Source of the DNA: Halosimplex litoreum
Lineage (GTDB): Archaea > Halobacteriota > Halobacteria > Halobacteriales > Haloarculaceae
Reading direction: 5' to 3'
Length of the DNA stretch: 64,000 nt
NCBI RefSeq assembly: GCF_016065055.1
Contig: NZ_CP065856.1
Span: forward strand, 124,001-188,000
Part shown: positions 17,099-25,387 of the stretch, in pieces
How positions within the stretch are numbered: the first letter of the stretch is position 1
How the letters are laid out: each line of letters begins with the position of its first letter
The notes under the pieces: generated by a model
What the model was told of the DNA's origin: nothing
Databases searched by the model: none
What the model saw: only the letters and a program-made list of their open reading frames with translations
Translations under genes and position numbers: made by a program

Positions 17099-18205
17099 AT
17101 GAAGGTGCTCTCTGTCGTCGGGGCGCGACCGCAGTTCGTCAAGGAGTTCGCGCTCGGCCGAGCACTGGGCGACGACCACGAGGAGGTACTGCTCCACACC
17201 GGCCAACACTACGACGCGGAGCTGTCGGCGGTGTTTTTCGACGAACTGGGTATCCCCGAGCCGGACTATCAGCTGGGGGTTGGCTCCGACACCCACGGCC
17301 GCCAGACGGCCGAGTGCGTCGTGGGCGTCGAGGAGGCGATCGAATCCGAGTCCCCCGACTGCGTGCTGGTGTACGGGGACACGAACTCGACGCTGGGGGC
17401 CGCGGTCGCCGCGTCGAAGTCCGCGCCAGAGCTGGTCCACGTCGAGTCGGGACTCCGGAGTTACGACCGCGAGATGCCCGAGGAGGTCAACAGAGTACTC
17501 ACGGATCACGCCGCGGACGTGCTGTTCGCCCCCTCCGAGCGGGCCGCCGAGACCCTCCGCGAGGAGGGGATCCCGGACGAGCGCGTCCACGTCGTCGGCG
17601 ACGTACAGTACGACGCGATACTGGCCGCGCGGGAGCACGCGCGGAGCGTGTCGACAGTCCTCGACGATATCGGGCTCTCGCCCGGCGAGTTCGTCCTCGC
17701 GACGGTGCATCGACCGCGCAACACCGACGACCCGGAGCGGCTGACGGCGATCCTCGACGCCCTCGCGAGCGCCGACAGTGAGGTCGTCGTGCCGGTGCAT
17801 CCGCGGACCGAGGACCGACTGCGCGGGTACGGCCACTGGGAGGAGTACGCCGAACGGCTCCGGCTCGTCGACCCCGTCGGCTACCTCGATTTCGTCCGGT
17901 TGCTGGACGCCGCAGCGCGCGTCGCGACCGACTCCGGCGGCGTCCAGAAGGAGGCGTTCTTCCTCGACACGTTCTGTCTGACCCTCCGCGAGGAGACCGA
18001 GTGGGTCGAGACGGTCGAGTGCGGGTGGAACGCCCTCGTCGGCGCCGACCCCGACCGGATCGCGACCGGGCTGGCCGCACCGACGCCCGGCGGCTCGAAA
18101 CCGTCGCTGTACGGCGATGGGACGGCCGCGACGCGGATCGTAGACGTCCTCGAAGCCCGCCTGACGCCGGACGAGGTCGACCCGAACCCGATTCGCGACC
18201 GGTGA
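17099..18205 (+). CDS. wecB: UDP-N-acetylglucosamine 2-epimerase
   Basis: Interconverts UDP-GlcNAc and UDP-ManNAc, the entry to ManNAc-type sugars. Its 368 residues match the family length. Conserved blocks are GARPQFVK (8-15), HTGQHYD, VYGDTNSTLGA, HVESGLRSYDREMPEE, NRVLTDH, VGDVQYD, HRPRNTD, HPRTEDRL and TDSGGVQKEAFF near the end. The ATG at 17099 sits 32 bases after a TATA box and precedes the first beta-strand directly. The dehydrogenase that would make UDP-ManNAcA (WecC) is not in the window. Confidence 0.92.
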   Translation: MKVLSVVGARPQFVKEFALGRALGDDHEEVLLHTGQHYDAELSAVFFDELGIPEPDYQLGVGSDTHGRQTAECVVGVEEAIESESPDCVLVYGDTNSTLGAAVAASKSAPELVHVESGLRSYDREMPEEVNRVLTDHAADVLFAPSERAAETLREEGIPDERVHVVGDVQYDAILAAREHARSVSTVLDDIGLSPGEFVLATVHRPRNTDDPERLTAILDALASADSEVVVPVHPRTEDRLRGYGHWEEYAERLRLVDPVGYLDFVRLLDAAARVATDSGGVQKEAFFLDTFCLTLREETEWVETVECGWNALVGADPDRIATGLAAPTPGGSKPSLYGDGTAATRIVDVLEARLTPDEVDPNPIRDR

Positions 18206-18436
18206 CCGCGGCATCGACTCGGACGGACCACCTTCGCCGCTCGAACGGCTACCACCGCCCGAACGACCGTCGCCGACCTGGCGCCGATCCGTCTCCGCTC
18301 TGACTGCCCGAGCATCGTCCGCACGGACGCCCCCCTCAACCCCGCTCTGGCGACGGCTTCTCCCCGAATCGTCGTGTGACGATGGCGTCCAACAGACCGA
18401 CGGTAGCGGGCTTTTTACCCGTCAGATCCTCACCCT

Positions 18437-19474
18437 ATGCGCTCCATTACCAAGTGGATATCAGCGCGATACTCGGGCGGGATGTACGAAGGGAAGACCG
18501 TCGGTGTGGTGGTCCCAGCCCACAACGAAGCGGAGTTCGTCGGGGAGGTGATCACGACGATCCCCGAGTTCGTCGACCGAATTTTCGTGATAGACGACTG
18601 TTCGTCCGACGCGACGTGGGAGCGGATACAGCGCGTGGCCGAGCGGGTGAACGCGTCCCCGAACGTCGCGAAGGCCGACGGCGGACAGGTCCGGCCCCGA
18701 GTGGTTCCCCACCGTCACGAGACCAACGAGGGCGTGGGCGGTGCGATAAAGACGGGCTACGAGTTCGCGGTGGAGGAGGGGCTGGACGTGGTCGCCGTGA
18801 TGAACGGCGACGGCCAGATGGACCCCGACATCCTCGACGAGATCGTCGAGCCAGTCGTATCGGGGCGGGCGGACTACTCGAAGGGGAACCGCCTCTACTC
18901 CGCCGAGCACTACCGTGGGATGTCCCGGTGGCGGTTCACCGGCAACGCGATACTGACGTTCACGACCAAGATCGCCAGCGGATACTGGAAGATGACCGAC
19001 CCGCAGAACGGCTACACGGCGATCTCACGGGAGGCACTGGAAGCGCTGGACATCGACGACCTCTACGACGACTACGGCTTTCTTAACGACCTCATCGTGA
19101 AACTGAACGTCCACGGGTTCCGGATCGCCGACGTGGAGATGCGAGCGGTGTACGGTGACGAGGAGAGCGGGATCGAGTACAGCTCGTTCGTCCCGAAGCT
19201 ATCGAAGCTCCTGCTGGTTCGATTCCTCTGGCGGCTCAAAGCCAGGTACCTCGTCACGGACTTCCACCCCCTGGTCTTCCTCTACGGGCTCGGGCCGCTC
19301 GGCGTGGTCGCCGGACTCGCGTCGATCGGCTGGGCTGCCCTCGACGGCGGATTGACCGTTCTCTCGGCTCAGATCGGGATCTTGGTCGTCCTGTTTAGCT
19401 GTTTCGTCACCGTGGTGGCGATGGCGATGGACGTGGAACACGACGACGCCATGGAACGAAATCCCCGCTTCTGA
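18437..19474 (+). CDS. Family 2 glycosyltransferase, polyprenyl-phosphate sugar synthase type
   Basis: A 345-residue GT2 with a GT-A domain and two C-terminal membrane segments (about 273-295 and 303-328). Motifs are VVVPAHNEAEFVGEV, VIDDCSSDATW, a NGDGQMDPD metal-binding site and DPQNGYTAISREALEAL. This resembles dolichol-phosphate mannose/glucose synthases, which load a sugar on a polyprenyl phosphate. The start could be 18437 or the ATG at 18482 (MYEGKTVG); the latter leaves the normal short N-terminus, and the former adds 15 residues. Its TGA lies at the start of the 17-bp tandem repeat array. Confidence 0.85.
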   Translation: MRSITKWISARYSGGMYEGKTVGVVVPAHNEAEFVGEVITTIPEFVDRIFVIDDCSSDATWERIQRVAERVNASPNVAKADGGQVRPRVVPHRHETNEGVGGAIKTGYEFAVEEGLDVVAVMNGDGQMDPDILDEIVEPVVSGRADYSKGNRLYSAEHYRGMSRWRFTGNAILTFTTKIASGYWKMTDPQNGYTAISREALEALDIDDLYDDYGFLNDLIVKLNVHGFRIADVEMRAVYGDEESGIEYSSFVPKLSKLLLVRFLWRLKARYLVTDFHPLVFLYGLGPLGVVAGLASIGWAALDGGLTVLSAQIGILVVLFSCFVTVVAMAMDVEHDDAMERNPRF

Positions 19475-19642
19475 CCGCGACTCCGATCCGACCGCGACTC
19501 CGACCCGACCGCGACTCCGATCCGACCGCGACTCCGACCCGACCGCGACTCCGACCCGACCGCGACTCCGACCCGACCGCGACTCCGACCCGACCGCGAC
19601 TCCGACCCGACCGCGACTCCGACCCGACCGCGACTCCGACCC
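19473..19642 (+). repeat. Tandem array: 10 copies of a 17-bp unit
   Basis: Ten head-to-tail copies of GACCGCGACTCCGAYCC exactly fill 170 bases between the convergent GT2 and cheF genes. Copies 1 and 3 have T at the Y position, and the rest appear to have C. The array overlaps the stop codon of the GT2 gene and ends 5 bases before the cheF stop codon. A clean minisatellite of this kind is expected to vary in copy number. No function is evident. Confidence 0.95.
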
Positions 19643-19647
19643 GACAG

Positions 19648-20508
19648 CTACTGCTCGCCCATCCGTTCGCCGGCGACCGAGCGTCCGCGTGCGGTCATCT
19701 CCACCTCGGTGCGCTCGCGGACCACCTCGATCACGTCGAGTTCGATGAGTCGGTCGTAGATCGCCTCGATGTCTTCGACCTCGCTGTCGACGAAATCGGG
19801 GATCTCGAACGGTGAGACACCGGAGTGAAGGGCCATGACGACCTGCTCCTCGACGGGTCCCAGATCGAGGTCGGCGCGGTTGCGCTCGACGCCCTCTTCG
19901 AGCACCTGCCAGAGGACAGAGAGGTCGTACTCGCCGCCGGTGATGTGGGTCTCGACGCTGATCTCCCCCTGGCTGTGTTCGACCTCGATGACACGTCGCT
20001 GCTCGCCGGCGGCTTGGCGTTCGTCCTCCTCGACCTCGCCGATGTCGTCGCGCTCGATGACGACGCGCTCACCGTCGGCCAGCGCCAGGCGGATGTCGTC
20101 GTCGGTGATGCGGATGCGGGCTTTCGTCCAGTCGGTGCCCTGGACGACGCCCCCCTCGACGGCGGGGTGGTCGACGAACAGCACCTCGCCGTTGAGACAG
20201 GCGTGATAGAAGTCCGTCTCGAACTCGTCGTGGTCGGCGCCCGAGACCAGCACCACGTCGTCGCCGACGGTGAGGCCGAGGTAGCTCGCCACGCCGGCGG
20301 CCCGCTGGTTCACGTCGTAGCGCTCGCCGATCTCGTCGATCTCGGCGAGCGGGACGGTGAGCTTCCCGTCGGCGACGAGCACCAGCCGCTCGGTGGTCAG
20401 GACGATCCGACAGGACTGCCAGCCGGCGTCGTCGCGCTGGCGCCCTTCGGCGACGGGCTGCATGTACCGTCCCTGCATGTCCGTCACTTTCTTCTCCGAG
20501 TTGCTCAT
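19648..20508 (-). CDS. cheF1: Archaeal taxis protein CheF (copy 1)
   Basis: CheF proteins link the bacterial-type Che system (CheY, CheC/D) to the archaellum motor. This 286-residue protein has the family layout: an N-terminal beta-rich, PH-like region (about 10-195, with RIVLTTERLVLVADGKLTVPL and GGVVQGTDWTKARIRI) and a C-terminal helical, winged-helix-like part (about 215-280, with EEQVVMALHSGVSPFEIPDFV). A second copy lies 1 kb away with the same blocks. No other che or arl gene is in this window. The start ATG at 20508 is followed by the short Ser/Lys leader typical of the family. Confidence 0.85.
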   Translation of the reverse strand: MSNSEKKVTDMQGRYMQPVAEGRQRDDAGWQSCRIVLTTERLVLVADGKLTVPLAEIDEIGERYDVNQRAAGVASYLGLTVGDDVVLVSGADHDEFETDFYHACLNGEVLFVDHPAVEGGVVQGTDWTKARIRITDDDIRLALADGERVVIERDDIGEVEEDERQAAGEQRRVIEVEHSQGEISVETHITGGEYDLSVLWQVLEEGVERNRADLDLGPVEEQVVMALHSGVSPFEIPDFVDSEVEDIEAIYDRLIELDVIEVVRERTEVEMTARGRSVAGERMGEQ

Positions 20509-20858
20509 GGGGGATCGACCGCGATTGGCGGGAGTTCCCGGCCGCCCACAATAGGCATTGCGGGCCGATTATCGGCTGTGGAACTGTGCGACCGCGCCGA
20601 CGGTCGCCGTTCGTTCGTCGGCCCAGGTCGACAGCAGCGCCCAGCGGGGGCCACCTGCTTCGACACGACGACGCGAGACAGGCGGTCTCGAACGGAGAAA
20701 GGTGTGGATAACAATACGATCGACGGCGAAAGGTGCCCGCGTGAAGACGGTCTCAACGGCGTATCACGGGATGGGTGCGGAGCGACCGGTCGACGCCGCC
20801 ATCGACGACAGCTCGCGACGGACCCGGACCGCCGACCGGCCGTCGACGGGACGCTGAG
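20509..20858. other. Intergenic region, no recognised content
   Basis: These 350 GC-rich bases separate cheF1 (minus) from the DUF457 gene (plus) and should hold both promoters. Reading frames here lack a recognisable protein, and no RNA gene or clear TATA box was found. Confidence 0.4.
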
Positions 20859-21449
20859 ATGTGGCCCTGGGAGCACCTCTCGGTCGGGTACCTGTTGTAC
20901 TCCGTCGTGACGCGGACGCTGTACCGCCGACCACCGGGCGACCTCGGTACCGTCGCCGTCGTCCTCGGGACGCAGTTCCCGGACCTGGTCGACAAACCCG
21001 GCGGCTGGGTGTTCGGCGTCCTCCCCAGCGGGACTTCAGTCGCGCACTCGGCGTTCGTCGCCGTCCCGGTGAGCCTCCTCGTCGTCGCGGTCGCCCGCCG
21101 GCGCGGCGCCCCCGAACCCGGTGTCGCGTTCGCCGTCGGATACCTCACTCACCTGGCGGGGGACGTGTTCTTCTCCGTGCTCATCGGCGGGGGGCCGGCG
21201 TTCGGCGCCGTCCTCTGGCCCCTCGGTGAGGAACCCGCCGGCGGAACCGTCTCCGTCCTCGCGCTCGTCTCGCGGCTGTTGGCCCGCTGGGTCGAGTACC
21301 TGGCCAGCCCCGCCGGCATCGGCTACGTCCTCTTCGAGGTCGGGCTGTTGGCGGTCGCGGTCGCGGTCTGGGTCCGCGACGGGACGCCGGGGCCCGGTGC
21401 GCTCGGCCGCGCCCGGCGGCTCTGGGAACGGCGGACCGAACGGGGGTAG
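20859..21449 (+). CDS. DUF457/YdjM-like membrane-bound metal-dependent hydrolase
   Basis: A 196-residue integral membrane protein of the DUF457 type. It opens with MWPWEHLSVGYLLYS, in which the His is conserved, continues with LGTQFPDLVDKP (the conserved Asp) and VAHSAFV, and has a further His/Asp pair in YLTHLAGD. These residues form the family's predicted metal site within about four membrane segments. The substrate is not known. The ATG at 20859 is chosen because the domain starts at once. The gene sits between two cheF copies that run the other way, and no functional link to taxis is known. Confidence 0.75.
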   Translation: MWPWEHLSVGYLLYSVVTRTLYRRPPGDLGTVAVVLGTQFPDLVDKPGGWVFGVLPSGTSVAHSAFVAVPVSLLVVAVARRRGAPEPGVAFAVGYLTHLAGDVFFSVLIGGGPAFGAVLWPLGEEPAGGTVSVLALVSRLLARWVEYLASPAGIGYVLFEVGLLAVAVAVWVRDGTPGPGALGRARRLWERRTERG

Positions 21450-21488
21450 TGAATCGGCGGAGGGGCTGATCCGGGCCGACGGCGACTG

Positions 21489-22358
21489 TCACTGCTCGCT
21501 CATCGCTTCGCTCGCGAGGTTCCGCCCGTGGGCGTTGAGCGACACCTCGGTGCGCACGCGGACTTCGTCGACGGCGTCCATCTCCAGCAGCTTCCCGTAG
21601 ATCTCCTCGACCTCCTCGACACTGATGCCGACGAAGTCGCTCATCTCGAAGGGTGAAACGCCCGAGTACAGGGCCATCAACACCTGGTTCTCGGTCTCGG
21701 TGAGTTCGTACTCCTCGCTTCCACGGTCGGAGACGACGGCCTCGAACAGGTGGGTCAGCGCGCGGCAGTGGGCGTCGGTGCCCGAGAAGTGCGTCTCGAC
21801 GCTGCGGCCCTCCTCGTCGGTGTGTTCGAGCTGGACGACCCGGCGCTGGGCGCCCATGACGCCCTGGCTGGCCGTCTCGACGGTGCCCACGTCCGCCACC
21901 GGGAACGAGGTGCTGCCCCCGCCGGGCAGGGCGAGCCTGACGGTGTCGTCGGCGAAGCGAAAGCGGGCCTTCGACCACTCGGTGTCCTGGACGACGCCGC
22001 CGACGACCGCCGGATGTTTGACGAGGATGACCTCGGCGTCCAGCGCCGCCCGACAGTACTCTCGGTCGAAGGCCTCGACGTCGGGGGCGTCGACGAGGAG
22101 CGCGTGGTTGCCGGCCCGGAGTGCGGTTGCGCCGTCGGCGGGGAATCCCTCGGGGACGACGCTCTCGGAGTCGTCGACGAGTTCGACGGCGTCGTGGGGG
22201 AACGACTGGTTGCCGTCGGCGTCGACGAACACCAGCCGCTCGCTGGTGAGGACGACCCGCGAGGAGCGCCAGCGCGGCTCCGCGACGGTCTCGCCGTCCC
22301 TGACGACGAACGCGTAATCGCCCGACGTGTCCAGAAGTTTCGCTTCGTCCCCGCTCAT
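21489..22358 (-). CDS. cheF2: Archaeal taxis protein CheF (copy 2)
   Basis: A 289-residue paralogue of the cheF gene at 19648. Shared blocks are SSRVVLTSERLVFVDADGN, HPAVVGGVVQDTEWSKAR and ENQVLMALYSGVSPFEMSDF, all in the same order. The ATG at 22358 (MSGDEAKLLDTSG) is supported by a TATA box 33-38 bases upstream (22391-22396) on the minus strand; an in-frame start at 22589 would run through that promoter. Haloarchaea commonly carry two CheF proteins that work together between Che and the archaellum. Confidence 0.85.
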   Translation of the reverse strand: MSGDEAKLLDTSGDYAFVVRDGETVAEPRWRSSRVVLTSERLVFVDADGNQSFPHDAVELVDDSESVVPEGFPADGATALRAGNHALLVDAPDVEAFDREYCRAALDAEVILVKHPAVVGGVVQDTEWSKARFRFADDTVRLALPGGGSTSFPVADVGTVETASQGVMGAQRRVVQLEHTDEEGRSVETHFSGTDAHCRALTHLFEAVVSDRGSEEYELTETENQVLMALYSGVSPFEMSDFVGISVEEVEEIYGKLLEMDAVDEVRVRTEVSLNAHGRNLASEAMSEQ

Positions 22359-22390
22359 GGCGCGACTGTACGGTGGTTGTGGCTCCGACG

Positions 22391-22396
22391 TATATA
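22391..22396 (-). promoter_or_regulatory. TATA box of cheF2
   Basis: TATATA, 33 bases before the start codon at 22358 on the minus strand, the spacing expected for a leaderless haloarchaeal transcript. Confidence 0.6.
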
Positions 22397-22593
22397 ACTT
22401 CCACTGGGTGCGACGGCCGACGCCGACCGAGCGAACGGTCACTCCCTCCGTGGGACGAGACCGGCCGGACCGTGCCGGACTACGACCGGTGAATCGACGA
22501 ACTCGTGGGTCTCTGAGCGCTCTCCACCCATTCGGGCCGGCCTCGGTCCGGGAGCTGGGGACGGTGTGCTCCGGGGAGAGTCGCGACACAGCG

Positions 22594-22600
22594 TTTATAT
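22594..22600 (+). promoter_or_regulatory. TATA box of the sugar transferase gene
   Basis: TTTATAT, 25 bases before the ATG at 22625. It fits a leaderless transcript. Confidence 0.6.
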
Positions 22601-22624
22601 CGGTTTGTTCGAGAATACAGGACG

Positions 22625-24037
22625 ATGAACTCGCGGTGGCAGTATCGCGTCGCGAGCGTCGGGGCGACGCTGGTCCTGACGCTCGGTGCGCTCGCCGTCG
22701 CGAACCACCCGTTGGTCCAGGACCTGTTCGCGCTGGTCCCCTACTTCGGGCGGCCGGCGCCGGCGGTCCTCGCCGGCCCGAAACGCACCGTCGCGGTCCT
22801 GACGACCGTCGGTGTCGTGGCCGGTGCGATGTGGCCCGTGTTCAAACCCCGTCCGCGGCGGATCCTCGACACGATCCTCCTGACCCAGAAGCGGGTCCTG
22901 CTGGCGATGGTCGGCCTCGCCGCGCTGGGCTACTACAACTACACCTACAGGCTCCCGCGGTCGACGCTGATGATCGTGACGGGCCTGCTGTTCGTCGGCC
23001 TCCCGGTGGCGATGGTGGCGATCCGACGGCGGCCGTCGGGCAGCGAGCGGGCCGTCGTCGTCGGTGACGACCCCGAGACGATGGCGGACGTGCTGGCGAC
23101 GACGGACCTCGACGTAGTCGGCTACGTCTCGCCGCTGGCCGGTCGAGGCGGCCGTTCGAGTGACGCCGGGGCCGGCCACACCGACGGCGGCGTCGTCGTC
23201 GGAGCGGAACCGCTCGCGGACCTGGAGTGTCTGGGCGGACTCGCGCGACTCGAAGAGGTGCTGGTCGCCTACGATATCGATACGGCGGTGCTGGCGTTCG
23301 GTGACGCCGACCGCGTGTCGTTTTTCGGCACGCTCGACAGTTGCTACGAGCACGGCGTCGTCGCGAAGGCTCACCGCGACCACGCCGACAACGTGCTCAC
23401 CGAACGCGCCCCGGACGAGACGCTCGTCGACATCGACCTGGAACCCTGGGACACCCAGGACTACATCGTCAAGCGGGTCTTCGACGTGGCCTTCGCCGCC
23501 ACGGGCCTCCTCGCGCTCTCGCCGGTCATCGCCGGCATCGCGGTGGCGATCAGACTCGACAGTCGGGGCCCGATTCTCTACAGCCAGGAGCGGACCGCGG
23601 AGTTCGGCGGTACCTTCCGGATCTACAAGTTCCGGAGCATGTTCCCCGATAGCGAGGACGTCACGCCGGTCGACGACGACGACAACGACGCGATCACTCG
23701 CGTCGGTCGGTTCCTGCGGACGACCCATCTCGACGAGATCCCACAGCTGTGGACGATTCTCGTCGGGCGGATGAGCGTCGTCGGTCCGCGGGCGGTCTGG
23801 ACCGACGAGGAGAGGTACCTGGAGGAGACCACCGACCGCTGGCGCAAGCGCTGGTTCGTCAAACCCGGACTCACCGGGTTCGCCCAGATCAGCGGCGCCT
23901 CCAGCACCGACCCGGAGACGAAGCTCCGCTACGACTTGGAGTACATCCGCCGCCAGTCGTTCTGGCTGGACGTCCGCATCGTCATCCGACAGTGCTGGAT
24001 GGTCCTGACCGACCTCGTCTCCGTCCTCCGCGACTGA
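22625..24037 (+). CDS. Polyprenyl-phosphate sugar-1-phosphate transferase (initiating enzyme)
   Basis: A 470-residue membrane protein of the WbaP/exopolysaccharide glycosyl-phosphotransferase type. It moves a sugar-1-phosphate from a nucleotide sugar to polyprenyl phosphate, the first step of many glycan pathways. There are four or so N-terminal membrane segments (about 10-145), a soluble CoA-binding-like region (about 150-265), one more membrane segment (about 285-310), and the catalytic Bac_transf domain with VKRVFDVAFAATGLL, YKFRSMF, THLDEIPQLW and FVKPGLTGFAQISG. A TATA box lies 25 bases upstream. It begins a plus-strand run with a GT4 gene 44 bases after it. Confidence 0.9.
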   Translation: MNSRWQYRVASVGATLVLTLGALAVANHPLVQDLFALVPYFGRPAPAVLAGPKRTVAVLTTVGVVAGAMWPVFKPRPRRILDTILLTQKRVLLAMVGLAALGYYNYTYRLPRSTLMIVTGLLFVGLPVAMVAIRRRPSGSERAVVVGDDPETMADVLATTDLDVVGYVSPLAGRGGRSSDAGAGHTDGGVVVGAEPLADLECLGGLARLEEVLVAYDIDTAVLAFGDADRVSFFGTLDSCYEHGVVAKAHRDHADNVLTERAPDETLVDIDLEPWDTQDYIVKRVFDVAFAATGLLALSPVIAGIAVAIRLDSRGPILYSQERTAEFGGTFRIYKFRSMFPDSEDVTPVDDDDNDAITRVGRFLRTTHLDEIPQLWTILVGRMSVVGPRAVWTDEERYLEETTDRWRKRWFVKPGLTGFAQISGASSTDPETKLRYDLEYIRRQSFWLDVRIVIRQCWMVLTDLVSVLRD

Positions 24038-24081
24038 TCGAACAGTACACCTAACATCGACGGGGTGGAGGTGAGAGACGA

Positions 24082-25209
24082 ATGCGTATCCTCCGGGCCG
24101 CACAGAAGGTCTATCCCGACGTCAAGGGGGGTGGCCCCTACCACGTCCACGCGATGAGCCGCGACCAGGCCGCGATGGGGCACGACGTGACGGTGCTGAC
24201 GGTCGACGCCGACGAGGGAGGAGACGAAGCCGAGACCGAAGATCGCCCACACGTCGAGGAGCGCGAGGGGTACACGGTCGTCCGCTATCCCGCGACGGCC
24301 GAACCGCTCGGCAACGCTGTCTCTGCCGGCGTCGCGCAGTTCCTCCGCCGTGCCGGCGAGTACGACGTGGTCCACGCTCACTCGCACCTCTACTTCTCGA
24401 CCAATCTGGCGGCGATCGCCCGTCGGCTGTCGGAGACGCCGCTGGCGGTCACGAACCACGGCCTGTACTCCCAGACCGCGCCGAAGTGGGTCTTCGACGG
24501 CTATCTCCGGACCGTCGGTCGGTGGACGTTCGACAGCGCGGACGTGGCCTTTTGTTACACCGACGAGGACCGGGATCGGCTCCGTGAACTCGGAGTTTCG
24601 GTACCGGTCGCCGTCGTCTCCAACGGGATCGATACGGATCGATTCACTCCGTGCGGACCGGAAGACGAACGCGTCACCGGCGATCCAGCGGTCCTCTTCG
24701 TCGGTCGACTGGTCGAGGGCAAGCGCCCGTCGGACGCGCTCGCGGCGTTCGAACGGCTCCGAGAGCGAGCGCCGGACGCCGGGCTCACGGTCTGTGGCGA
24801 CGGGCCGCTTCGAGAGAGACTGGAGCGGTCGGTCCGCGAGCGGGGTCTGGACGAGGCGGTGGAGTTCCTCGGTCACGTCGCCTACGAGGAGATGCCGGCG
24901 GTCTACCGGGCGGCGGACGCGCTCGTGCTGTCCAGCGAGGCCGAGGGGCTACCGCGGACGGTGTTGGAAGCGATGGCGACCGACGTGCCCGTCGTCACCA
25001 GCGCGCTCGACCAGCTCACCGGCGTCGTCGACGGCGGCGGTGAGACGGTCCCAGTCGGCGACATTACCGGGTTCGCGGACGCGTTGGAGACGGTGACCGC
25101 GGAATCCGGTGCGTACGCGCCACGTGCGGTCGTCGAAGGCGAATACGACTGGGCGACGACCGTCGAGCGAACGACCGAACGGTGCCGAGCGATCGCGGAG
25201 GACGGATGA
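24082..25209 (+). CDS. GT4 family glycosyltransferase
   Basis: A 375-residue GT-B retaining glycosyltransferase. The glycine-rich N-terminal site is VYPDVKGGGPYHVHAMSRDQ. The donor-binding half contains VSNGIDTDRF, FVGRLVEGKRP and VCGDGPLRE, and the E-x7-E motif lies in EAEGLPRTVLEAM. It probably adds a sugar to the lipid-linked glycan started by the upstream transferase. Its TGA overlaps the ATG of the next small gene (ATGA), showing translational coupling. Confidence 0.88.
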   Translation: MRILRAAQKVYPDVKGGGPYHVHAMSRDQAAMGHDVTVLTVDADEGGDEAETEDRPHVEEREGYTVVRYPATAEPLGNAVSAGVAQFLRRAGEYDVVHAHSHLYFSTNLAAIARRLSETPLAVTNHGLYSQTAPKWVFDGYLRTVGRWTFDSADVAFCYTDEDRDRLRELGVSVPVAVVSNGIDTDRFTPCGPEDERVTGDPAVLFVGRLVEGKRPSDALAAFERLRERAPDAGLTVCGDGPLRERLERSVRERGLDEAVEFLGHVAYEEMPAVYRAADALVLSSEAEGLPRTVLEAMATDVPVVTSALDQLTGVVDGGGETVPVGDITGFADALETVTAESGAYAPRAVVEGEYDWATTVERTTERCRAIAEDG

Positions 25210-25376
25210 AGCCGTCCGGTCGTGCGGTCGCGGTGCTCTGCGGGCTCTGGCTCACCGTTAGCGTCGTCGCGACGCTGTGGTCGCGGCCGGAGGAAGCGTT
25301 CGCGTTCGGGAGTTTCTGTGTCGCGGTTGCCGCGATCGTCCCGCTGGCCTGGCGCGTGACGGATCCGAACGAGTAG
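25206..25376 (+). CDS. Small two-segment membrane protein
   Basis: A 56-residue protein with two predicted membrane segments (about 7-24 and 31-48) joined by a short loop, and a charged end, TDPNE. The ATG overlaps the stop codon of the glycosyltransferase in ATGA, which argues that it is a real, coupled gene. It matches no family I recognise. It may help anchor or regulate the glycosyltransferase, but this is inferred only from the coupling. Confidence 0.65.
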   Translation: MKPSGRAVAVLCGLWLTVSVVATLWSRPEEAFAFGSFCVAVAAIVPLAWRVTDPNE

Positions 25377-25387
25377 GGAGACGGTAA

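Noticed and set aside
19473-19642. 17-bp repeats considered as a CRISPR or origin iteron array
   Set aside because: The units are directly head-to-tail without spacers, and no initiator gene is adjacent. A simple minisatellite is the better description.
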